DNA of 64,000 nt from Viola odorata. Taxonomy: Eukaryota > Streptophyta > Magnoliopsida > Malpighiales > Violaceae. How positions within the stretch are numbered: position 1 is the stretch's first letter; each line of letters starts with the position of its first letter. The stretch lies in the NCBI GenBank assembly GCA_963691705.1, contig OY829540.1, positions 5,656,001-5,720,000 of the forward strand. Direction: 5' to 3'. Shown here one piece after another: positions 23,701 to 33,100 of this stretch. Position numbers and translations under genes: made by a program. The notes beneath the pieces are model-generated. The model was given only the letters and a program-made list of their open reading frames with translations, did no database searches and was not told where the DNA came from.

Positions 23701-23930
23701 CAATGGTCTAATACCTTCCTCCATTTCTTCCCGTGGATATTTAACATCATAATGCACAACATTATGAAGATAACCTTTGCTTTCGACTCTTTTATGAATG
23801 TCCTTAATTGAAAGCTTATTATGCTGAACTTTAAAACAAACTTCCACTGCATCTCGTATTTCAGCTTTGGAGCAAAGACCCAAATTCCCCCCATGAATAA
23901 TTTGACATTCAACAACATCCTGACATCGAT
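20780..23930 (-). pseudogene. MuDR-type MULE transposase, degenerate
   Basis: The minus strand carries, in order: an N-terminal segment like the PB1-like/MuDRA leader (IIHGGNLGLCSKAEIRDAV, no clear in-frame ATG upstream); a long acidic Glu/Asp/Gly-rich linker; a MuDR DNA-binding domain (EVGMRFASPAVFRKALMAY, then CKKNCGWRIHAS); and the MULE transposase core (LFIGIDGCHLKGRYKG, the first catalytic Asp region). The core is broken by TAG at 22072-22074 (after GNIFPIA), TAG at 22048-22050 and, after an apparent intron 21963-21917 or so, TAA at 21906-21908. The next exon (HRFCVRHIWNNF to LTESFNSYIR, ending near 21568) is otherwise good. Expected downstream exons with the SWIM zinc finger are missing; short repeats and a Ser/Ala/Gly/Thr-rich tail (21405-20780) follow directly. 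Hence non-functional. Confidence 0.85.
21147..21393. repeat. Tandem duplication of 123 bp in the transposase tail
   Basis: The block starting AGCATTTGCACTTGCCCTTG at 21147 is repeated at 21270 with one visible difference (CCTGCAG against CCTACAG). The period of 123 bp is 41 codons, so it preserves the minus-strand frame of the Ser/Ala-rich tail. Shorter GTAAGAATTGAAACTAATT repeats follow at 21411-21480. Confidence 0.85.
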
Positions 23931-24494
23931 TAACACAAAATTAATATAAAAAGCCCAATAAATATATTGTATCTGTCTTCTTTCAAAACCCTAACCGCAT
24001 TACCATATTTGTTTATTGAAACCCTAAACGCACCTCAACAACTTGCAATTTTGTTTATTCAAACCCATAATGGAAAATAATATAATAAATATTTTACAGA
24101 TTTTCAAACGCTTCATTTCGTTTTGGTGGAACCCTCAAAATGACAGAGACAAGTCACTGACCTGGTTTATGAGAGCGACAACACGATTCTTTAACCAGGT
24201 GGTCCTACCTTCCTGCGTCGCGACAATTTGTACACTTTACTCTTTCAAACCCAGAACCCTACCGCGCTCCTTCAACCAAACCTCTTCGAAAACAATGCTC
24301 AACCCCAAACCGAACCCTATCGCGCTGTAAATGCCAACAATCTAACACAATCTTCTTCAACCTTCGTGACGCGGTGTTGATTTTCAAACTTGAGAGAGTA
24401 TTTTCAGTTCCAATTGGTTACTTTTATCTGTTTAACCATTTATTTTTTGGTAAAAATTATAATACAAAAGGTGACCGGCTTTGAAGAGAAGGGA

Positions 24495-24658
24495 AACGGG
24501 TAGCAGCAAGTGGAATGTAACGGACGGTAGGGTTGACTGACGGAATGGACTGGGATCGCGTTGACCGTGAGTACATGGTACCCGGATTTGAATTTTTTTA
24601 GTCCAGGGGAGGTTTCTGTTTAAAAAAATAGTACAGGGGGCCTAATAACTATTACCCC
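24495..24658 (-). repeat. Right terminal inverted repeat of the MULE
   Basis: Reverse complement of the left arm with a short additional segment around GGTACCATGTACTCAC. The transposase gene reads inward from this side, about 560 bp away. Confidence 0.9.
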
Positions 24659-25440
24659 TTGAGATAGAGAATATCGTCGATGATTACGCTACATAGTCCT
24701 TCTCCTTTGTTGATGTCGTTAATAATCTTATGCGCATCACTTTCTATTATAATCGAACGCATACATTTGTGTTGAGCCTAAAGTAAAGCATCTCTAATGG
24801 CAAGCTTCTCCAAGTTGTTTGCGTTGAGGTGATTGGGATAGCGTTGTGTCATGATTCCAATTATGGATCCCGAGTTGTCTCTAGCAACTACACCAATAGC
24901 ACCCATGTGCGACGTAGAGTCGGTCGCGCCGTCTGTGTTGAATTTGATGTAGCTCGGGGAAAGTGGAATCCAAGTTGAGTTATGGCGTGGCGAAGATGGA
25001 GGTGGTGTAATTGAAGTTGGAGAACTTTGATTAGTAGTAGCGATGTTGTCTATATATTCTGCTTGCTGTTGTGCCGCTTTGCGAGCTATGTCTTCAGCTT
25101 TCCATTTCTTCCCACAGCTAGGCTGTCATGTAGGAGTCGCCAAAGGAATATTTTGATTTTGTTGGGAGCCTTCAACTTCCAGATTGGACCCCAATCTACT
25201 TCTTTGATGTTATTGGCATTTGCTTGGGGAGTGGGTCTATGCTTGCGAAGTTTGTAAGCTATCTGGTATCCTAATTTCACTTGCAAAGTGCCAATAGTAT
25301 TTGTCGCGAGCTCCTGTGCGGCTTAGAGGAATTGATAAGATGTTGGCCGTAGTGTTGCTGTCAAAGAGGGTTGTGATGAAGGGAGCGCAGCAGTGTTGGG
25401 TATGATCTATGAGTTGGTGTACTCATTTTATATGTGTTGG
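24659..25440 (-). pseudogene. LINE remnant: zf-RVT and RNase H domains
   Basis: On the minus strand, 25440-25290 encodes a piece of LINE linker (ANILSIPLSRTGARDKYYW). After a frameshift, 25286-25086 encodes a reverse-transcriptase zinc-binding region (GPIWKLKAPNKIKIFLWRLL). Downstream 25000-24668 encodes an RNase H-like domain: YIKFNTDGATDSTSHMGAIG, then LEKLAIRDALL with a TAG at 24778-24780, then SIIIESDAHKII. The frame runs into the target duplication of the MULE and resumes at 18373. The reverse transcriptase core upstream is absent, so this is an old truncated fragment. Confidence 0.8.
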
Positions 25441-26365
25441 AGTGGAGCTGCTTCGATTAGGGAGAAAAACTAAGATATGCTCATGTTAATTAAATATCAA
25501 AGGCTTCCTAATTTTCGGCTAACTAATATCCTTGTGATAAGAATACCACTTGATCCATTGATTAATCCTAATTGTATTCATGTAGTAATTGCCCAATTTA
25601 ATTGTTTGAAACGTAAATCAAGATTTTCAAGGTGAATGAATATTAATGCTATTCATGTAATTAGTATTACCCAATTAAAATTGTAAGTGCAATCTTTGAA
25701 ACACGAAGCTGGACGTTCTTTTTAAGACAAGTTTTTGGCCCAAATCCGAAGGAGTATTGACATTTTATTTACTTTATTTTATTTTTTTCAAAAAACATCC
25801 GATAATGATTAATCCGAACATAGGTCGAGCAGGACCCTAAAATATGGCAAAATTCTTTGTTTATAATTGTTTATTTAATCATAATTATACAAATCAAAAT
25901 AATCATTAATTTTGATTATAGATACACTTTATTAATTATTTATTTTTATCATATTAATTACTCCACGTTAAGTTGGTTAACTTAAAATTGATTGAATTAG
26001 ACTATGCGACTTATGAAAAAGATAAAAAAATCAACTAAATCATATTGAAAATAAAAAATGAACAACTAATAAAATAAAATTATTAAACTAAACATCTAAA
26101 AAAAAAATTGGACCAACAATCAGAAAAAAGATTAACATTGTCCCGACAATCATTAATTTAATTTTTGGATAATCCCAAGATTTTAAGGATACTTAAGTTG
26201 TTACTGCACTTTTACTATGTAAGGATACTAGGTACGGAGAGGCACACGTGGTGGGACTTGCAGAATAAAAATCTGGAATAACAAAATCAGTACAATGATG
26301 TCAAGGGAAAATTCTCGTACCAATAACAAGGTCCCACTTCAGTAGAAAAAAAAACAAAAATTATA
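25441..26365. other. Intergenic, no gene seen
   Basis: AT-rich sequence without a supported ORF or terminal repeats. Confidence 0.5.
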
Positions 26366-26622
26366 CTCCCTCCGTCCCTATTAAACGTCGTTTTAGCTTT
26401 TGTTTTTACTGTTTCGACGTATCTTAAGACGGCCGGAACAGTCACTATTTGAGACAATTTTGACTCGAATTTTTTCTCGGAAGTACGTTAAGGATTAACG
26501 TACGTTTGAAAAAAAGTACGAAATTTTTTGGGATCAAATAGTGTCTCATCCGACCTCCTCGATATACGTTCCCTAATGAATATTGGGATGTGAGAAAGAC
26601 ATTTAATTGGGGACGGAGGGAG
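26366..26622. mobile_element. Stowaway-type MITE, copy B
   Basis: CTCCCTCCGTCCC at the left and GGGGACGGAGGGAG at the right are the classical Stowaway termini. TA precedes the left end; the right side reads TC, so the duplication is probably mutated on that side. The 257 bp body folds back and shares ACTATTTGAGACAATTTTG and CGTACGTTAAGGATTAA with copy C. Confidence 0.85.
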
Positions 26623-26948
26623 TCCGTTTTTAATTACTATTGAACGTATATCTTTATAACTTAGATAAGTAGTATAAGAAAATTATGAAATTAACTAATC
26701 GTGCCAAATACACTAGAAGATAAAATTAAGAAAAGGAAATAATGACTAGGCACCCTTATCCTTTTCGATGTGTTATATGAATTATAATTTTATATCCCTA
26801 CTTAATTACTTATTTAATCACTAGAATTATCTTATATATAATTAACTAGCTGTGTTAATTAGTTGGTAACATGTATATATATACAGTATACCTGGTTTGG
26901 ATCTTTACAGATATTGGGATTGTTTATCGTATGACTTGGATTTGCATA

Positions 26949-27017
<69 letters not shown>
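26949..27017. repeat. (ATC)n microsatellite
   Basis: About 22 uninterrupted ATC triplets, likely to vary in length between individuals. Confidence 0.95.
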
Positions 27018-27379
27018 ATTAATTAATTAATTGTTTGAAGAAAGTTTTGGTTGGGTCGAGTTGGTGCACTACAAATCTCTGGTGTTGTTGTATTTGCGTG
27101 TTCTTGCACGCTCAACAACTAATTTAATTTAGAAGTATGTGTGTGGCATTTCCCATCAAATGAGAACTTTTAAGAGATGTGATGTAAAAGGAGGAAAAAT
27201 GGCATGATTTGACCATAAGCATGCACTTGTCGTTAAATAATAATTAAAATTTGTAGGATCTCCATTTGGTTAACATTAAGATCAAAATCTAACATTATCT
27301 TAGGTCGTTTTCGAATTCTAATACAATAGGGTGTGAATTGAACTGACTCAAGAAGAAAACGAAAACATCACATTATGTA

Positions 27380-27612
27380 CTCCCTCCGGATTTTATTAAA
27401 CGACTTTTACTATTTGTGCACGCATGTTGAGGAGGTCGAATGACTCACTATTTGAGACAATTTTGCCTCGAATTTTTTCTCGAACGTACGTTAAGGATTA
27501 ATGTACGTTCAAAAAAAAGTACGAATTTTTTTGGGGTCAAATAGTGAATCATCCGGCCTCCTCGATATGCGTATCTACAGTACGGACGTCGTTTTTTATA
27601 ATCCGGAGGGAG
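27380..27612. mobile_element. Stowaway-type MITE, copy C
   Basis: Starts CTCCCTCCGGATTTTATTAA and ends TTTTATAATCCGGAGGGAG, with TA at 27378-27379 and 27613-27614. It has the same inner hairpin sequence as copies A and B and is only 757 bp from copy B. Confidence 0.88.
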
Positions 27613-27628
27613 TATATGAAAAAAATAT

Positions 27629-28556
27629 TGGGGTTAATTCCAATCGACAATCAATTTGCGCACTAAACAATCTTATCCCAAAAATAAGATAACCCCTAGC
27701 TATCAAACCAATCAAAAGCAATCAAGAAAAAAACACAACGTGGAAAACCTCAACAGGTAAAAAACCACAGGACCAAGCCAGTCAATCCACTATATGATGA
27801 TCAATGTGTACAACCAAGCAAAATCTCTATCTCAACTATAGGAATAATCTGACATACACCACTATCACCAATAGTACCAATCAAACAATCTAATCAATCA
27901 ATCCGAGAAAAACAAGAGATATGAGAATAGAGAACCAAAACCAGATTTTCACTGCTTCAATCGGGACATGATTTCTACCACATCAGACAACTTCTCACCG
28001 ATCCAACCGTTCAGATTGAAGAACCAGAAGTCGCGCACCTGCTGTCCAAATTTCACCCAGATCCAATGGTGAACGAAGTCGCTGCGACGATTCTCCCGCG
28101 TTTGGCGAAAATCTATTTTCTCTCCTCTCTCACAGGATGCTCAACAACAACCCTCTTTCACAATCTCTCAGGATGCTCAACAGCAACCCTAATACAATCT
28201 CTCAGGATACTCAACAGCAACCCTCTCACAATCTCTTAGGATGCTCAACAGCAACCACCCTAACACAATCTCTCTTAGATGCGATTTTACAATCTTTCTC
28301 AACTCAATCTTACATCTAGATTGAGAAGACCACGCTATAAAAATCTCCCCCTCACATTTCTCTCTCTCTATGTTTCTTCTCACAACCTGAGCCACCATAT
28401 ATATATATTGGTGGACAACCTAATTAATTAGGTTACACAATCCTACTCCAAGTCATACTCCAATCTTTTCTTTTTCTAATCAAACTAAAATAAACAACCC
28501 TAATTGGGCTAGGCCCACAACAATCTCCTTCAGCCAATATGAGCTGGACTCCAACA
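27629..28556 (-). mobile_element. Probable solo LTR of a Copia element
   Basis: On the minus strand the block begins TGTTGGAGTCCAGCTCATAT and ends near TTGGAATTAACCCCA, giving TG...CA ends. It contains GTGGTTTTTTACCTGTTGAGG followed by TTTTCCACGTTG, a stretch typical of the R/U5 part of plant Copia LTRs. Length would be about 928 bp. No matching 5 bp target duplication was found and no internal region flanks it, so the boundaries are approximate. Confidence 0.5.
28134..28285. repeat. Four imperfect ~36 bp tandem repeats inside the LTR-like block
   Basis: The motif AGGATGCTCAACAGCAACCC recurs four times with CACAATCTCT linkers and small differences (ACAACAACC, AGGATACTC). Confidence 0.75.
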
Positions 28557-28842
28557 AAAAAATCAAGATCTACCATAATTTGGATTAGTATCGGGTGGGA
28601 AGAAAAAAAGACAAAAATATTAAATGGGGTGTAGAAACTTGGCGTGGCTCTTTCAAAGTGCCACAGCTGGGTTTTCGTATTTTGGAGACTCGTCCTTTGG
28701 TGTCAACTGTCAACTAAAACGTGGCTCCATTGAGTCGTTGATGGCAGGCCTTGTAGTTGGTACTGTTCGCAGAGCAGATCATGTTGTTCAAAGTCTTTTT
28801 TCCTTTTTTTTTTCTTTTTGGGTTGGATAAAATAATTTATCG

Positions 28843-28920
28843 AGGCTCTGATACTATTGTTGGATAATATAATATACTCGCAATATCTAAACACTTTTTT
28901 TTATTTTAATAAAGAACACA
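28843..28920 (-). mobile_element. Degenerate LTR/primer-binding-site junction
   Basis: GGCTCTGATACTATTGTTGG resembles, on the minus strand, an LTR end followed by an initiator-methionine tRNA primer-binding site (consensus TGGTATCAGAGCC). TGTTGGATAATATAATATAC would be the outer LTR. No coding part remains. Confidence 0.4.
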
Positions 28921-29403
28921 TGATTTGGGTACAAAACTTCCACGTTTTAATAAAGATTTAAGTTAAGAGTGGACGGATATTTTAATCCACAACAAAATAC
29001 AACTAATATTGGTGTTTTTATTATTAATCTACTCTCTTCATTTTATATAAAATGTCATTAAAATCAAAAGATTCTATTATATATAAAATCTCATTTTATG
29101 TTTATTATGTATGATGTATCTAATATTTATTTATTTATTTTTGGCATTTTAAATGAAGTAAATATATTTTATAGGCTTGCCAAAATTTGGTTATATGAAC
29201 GAAGTGGGGGAATATGGTCCCTTTTCCAAGTGGGCCGATACCTGAGCCCTGAGGCTAGTATCATGATACAGGCCCATGATTGGTTTGTAAGGGCTCCGGC
29301 TCGCTACAATTATTACTGAATACAGCCTGCTAAAGTGGCAAAGCAAGGCCACATATAAGATGTAACTTTTTCATTTTTCATCCCACCAACCAGAACCAGA
29401 AGC

Positions 29404-29570
29404 ACGCTTTAAAATAATATTAATAACAATATCATTTTTTGTCCGAACTTTATTAATGTCTCGAGTTCGAATCTTGAGAATGAAAAAAATTATATTGGGA
29501 GAGCCATTTTCTTTTAAAAGTTCGACAGAATTCGAATCGGATTACCCGATGAACTAATAATAGTAATAAT
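29404..29570. repeat. Dispersed repeat with GTTCGAATC motif
   Basis: TCGAGTTCGAATCTTGAGAA is followed by a GAATGAAAAAAATTATATTG tract and an AATTCGAATCGGATTA tail. It is the better-preserved relative of the fragment at 16955-17045. The GTTCGAATC motif is B-box-like, which would suit a tRNA-derived SINE, but no A box or full tRNA fold was found. Confidence 0.35.
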
Positions 29571-29835
29571 AATATCATTCTTTTCTTTTCTTTTTATTTT
29601 TTTATTCTCGAGTATCTTCTCAGTTAAAATTGATCTCGGAGACCTGGGTTATAATACTTAAACGCACCGAATTAAAGAGGACGGTCTAATAAACGATACA
29701 TCATTAAAGTCCGTCAACCTAGCTAAATCTCAAAAATTCATTTTATGTTTTTCCCTTTCCTGGACAGCGACTCAGCTGAATCTTGTACTTGTTTTTGTTG
29801 ACCACAAAAGAAAAAAGCTCAACATATATAAGTTA

Positions 29836-30044
29836 TGTTAGAGTTAGTTGCTTACTTTTTCTGTTTCAAATAACCTATTCAATAGGATTGACCTGTTCTT
29901 CCGTAGAGATAGCCATGCTATAGTTATGGATCCTTATTTTACTCAATTTCTGTTTTTGTACTGGCTATATATAAAGCCATCTATTCCATTCAATAAACCA
30001 AGCTTTAAGAGCTACATCAGTATTGGTATATCTGAGTTTTAACA
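29836..30044 (+). repeat. 5' LTR of the Copia element
   Basis: Begins TGTTAGAGTTAGTTGC and ends GAGTTTTAACA. It has a TATA-like GGCTATATATAAAG stretch and the polyadenylation-like AATAAACC. It differs from the 3' LTR at five of 209 positions (four transitions, one transversion) by eye. Confidence 0.95.
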
Positions 30045-30045
30045 G

Positions 30046-30058
30046 TGGTAGCGGAGCC
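30046..30058 (+). promoter_or_regulatory. Probable primer-binding site
   Basis: TGGTAGCGGAGCC directly after the 5' LTR resembles the initiator-methionine tRNA site TGGTATCAGAGCC, with changes in the middle. Confidence 0.6.
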
Positions 30059-30167
30059 ACTACAAAGGCTTGATTTAACAGAGAGAGTTGAGTGAAAACA
30101 CAGAGGTTGAGTGAAAACAACAGAGGGTTGAGTGAAAACACAGAGGGAGAAGAAACAACTACAAGAC

Positions 30168-33100
30168 ATGGCTGACGACAATAATTTTCTCAGTATTCCG
30201 AAGTTTGATGGAGACTACGATCACTGGTCTATGATGATGGAGAACTTGCTAAGATCAAAGGAGTACTGGAGCTTGGTGGAGCAAGGCTATGAAGAGTCTA
30301 AAACACCTGAGTCACTCACAGGAGCACAACGTAAAGCATTGGAGGAGCAATATTTGAAGGGTTTGAGGGCAAAGAATTACCTGTTTCAATCTATTGACAA
30401 GAATATTTTGAAGACAATCACCAACAAAGCTACCTCTAAAGCACTTTGGGATTCGATGAAGCAGAAATATCAAGGGAATGCTCGAGTTCAACGAGCTCAA
30501 CTTCAAAGGCTACGCAGGGATTTTGAAATCTTAGAAATGCAAAATGGTGAATGCGTGAATGATTATATTTCTAGAGTCATGTTAATTGCAAATGACATGA
30601 GAGGAGTAGGAGAGATCATGGAGGATGGACATATTGTTGAGAAAAATTTACGCACACTGTCTGACAAATACAATTACATTGTATGCTCAATCGAAGAGTC
30701 CAAAGATATCAACAAGATGACAGTAGATGAGCTGCACAGTTCATTGCTGGTACATGAACACAAGATAAAAAGGCAGGAAGTGACTGAACAAGCATTGAAT
30801 GTTACAGGAAATAGCTCTACTCTACGATTTGATGAGCGATTCAATGACAGAGGCAGATGGCGTGGTGGATACAGAGGCAAAGGCAGAGGGAGAGGTAGAA
30901 TATTCAACAAATCAACAATCGAGTGCTATCGCTGTCACAAGTTGGGACATTTCCAGTACGAATGTCCTACCTATGCAAATTATGCAGAACATACAGAGCT
31001 CTACGAAGAAGAAGAGATGTTGCTCATGTCATATGTGGAAATGCAAGGAGCCACACGATATGAAGTATGGTTTCTAGACTCTGGGTGCAGTAATCACATG
31101 AGTGGAGACAAGAAGTGGTTCAATGAGCTTGATCAATCATTTAAACATAGTGTCAAGCTGGGAAACGACTCCAAATTGGTTGTTATGGGAAAAGGCAATA
31201 TTCGAATGAAAATAGACGGACGACTTGTGGTCATCCTAGAGGTATTTTACATTCCTGATCTCAAATCAAACCTACTTAGCATTGGTCAGCTTCAAGAACG
31301 AAGTCTATCTATATTGATCAAGAATGGATGTTGCAACATTTATCATAATACTAGAGGCCTGATCATACGGACTATGATATCTGCAAATCGTATGTTTGTA
31401 CTCTTGGCTTCTATTCCCTCTGTCTCTACTAATGGATCGAAAGCAGCTTGTTTCAATGTGACGTCTGATAATGTCACAAGTTTATGGCATCAAAGGTTCG
31501 GTCATCTTAACATGAAAGGATTGCGGACTCTTGCCTACAGGAAGATGGTTCAAGGCCTACCAATATTGAAGAGTCAATCCAAGGTGTGCACCATATGCAT
31601 GACAGGAAAGCAGCAACGTGATCCATTTTCAAAGAAAAGCACTTGGAGAGCATCCAAACCTCTACAACTCATTCACTCAGACATATGTGGTGCAATTACT
31701 CCTGAATCTCACAGTCATAAGAGGTATATCATTACCTTTATCGATGATTATAGCCGAAAAATGTGGTCCTACTTTCTGCATGCTAAGTCTGAAGCTTTTG
31801 ATACATTCAAAAGGTTCAAGTCATCAGTTGAGAAGGCAACCGGATACAACATAATATGCTTGCGCACCGACAGAGGGGGAGAGTTCACTTCATCATAGTT
31901 CAATGACTATTGTAGCACCAATGGAATTGCAAGGCAGATCACTGCATCTTACTCACCACAGCAGAACGGAGTTGCGGAAAGAAAAAATCGAACCTTGATG
32001 AATATGGTGAGATGTTGCTCATGTCATATGTGGAAATGCAAGGAGCCACACGATATGAAGTATGGTTTCTAGACTCTGGGTGCAGTAATCACATGAGTGG
32101 AGACAAGAAGTGGTTCAATGAGCTTGATCAATCATTTAAACATAGTGTCAAGCTGGGAAACGACTCCAAATTGGTTGTTATGGGAAAAGGCAATATTCGA
32201 ATGAAAATAGACGGACGACTTGTGGTCATCCTAGAGGTATTTTACATTCCTGATCTCAAATCAAACCTACTTAGCATTGGTCAGCTTCAAGAACGAAGTC
32301 TATCTATATTGATCAAGAATGGATGTTGCAACATTTATCATAATACTAGAGGCCTGATCATACGGACTATGATATCTGCAAATCGTATGTTTGTACTCTT
32401 GGCTTCTATTCCCTCTGTCTCTACTAATGGATCGAAAGCAGCTTGTTTCAATGTGACGTCTGATAATGTCACAAGTTTATGGCATCAAAGGTTCGGTCAT
32501 CTTAACATGAAAGGATTGCGGACTCTTGCCTACAGGAAGATGGTTCAAGGCCTACCAATATTGAAGAGTCAATCCAAGGTGTGCACCATATGCATGACAG
32601 GAAAGCAGCAACGTGATCCATTTTCAAAGAAAAGCACTTGGAGAGCATCCAAACCTCTACAACTCATTCACTCAGACATATGTGGTGCAATTACTCCTGA
32701 ATCTCACAGTCATAAGAGGTATATCATTACCTTTATCGATGATTATAGCCGAAAAATGTGGTCCTACTTTCTGCATGCTAAGTCTGAAGCTTTTGATACA
32801 TTCAAAAGGTTCAAGTCATCAGTTGAGAAGGCAACCGGATACAACATAATATGCTTGCGCACCGACAGAGGGGGAGAGTTCACTTCATCATAGTTCAATG
32901 ACTATTGTAGCACCAATGGAATTGCAAGGCAGATCACTGCATCTTACTCACCACAGCAGAACGGAGTTGCGGAAAGAAAAAATCGAACCTTGATGAATAT
33001 GGTGAGATGTTGCTCATGTCATATGTGGAAATGCAAGGAGCCACACGATATGAAGTATGGTTTCTAGACTCTGGGTGCAGTAATCACATGAGTGGAGACA

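Larger units (their letters stand above)
18373..24658. mobile_element. Complete Mutator-like element (MULE), ~6.3 kb
   Basis: The ends are long inverted repeats of about 160 bp: left 18373-18532 beginning GGGGTAATAGTTATTAGGCC, right 24495-24658 whose reverse complement begins the same way. The arms differ by a few substitutions and a short indel block. The element holds a broken MuDR-type transposase gene on the minus strand, an intact GRF zinc-finger ORF on the plus strand and a second, interrupted plus-strand ORF. It sits inside an older LINE remnant. Since the transposase gene is broken, the element is probably non-autonomous now, although intact repeats may still be recognised in trans. 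Confidence 0.92.
18365..24667. other. Target-site duplication of the Mutator-like element
   Basis: TTGAGATAG occurs at 18365-18373 and again at 24659-24667, directly outside the two terminal inverted repeats. The last G on the left may belong to the element, so the duplication is 8 or 9 bp; nine is standard for Mutator elements. The coordinates given span both copies. Confidence 0.9.

Noticed and set aside
23883..23885. Start codon for the transposase at this position
   Set aside because: The codon is TTG, not ATG; coding similarity continues upstream without an in-frame ATG, so the true start is unknown.
29455..29475. tRNA-like GTTCGAATC motif
   Set aside because: No acceptor stem, D-arm or anticodon arm can be built around it; more likely a dispersed repeat.
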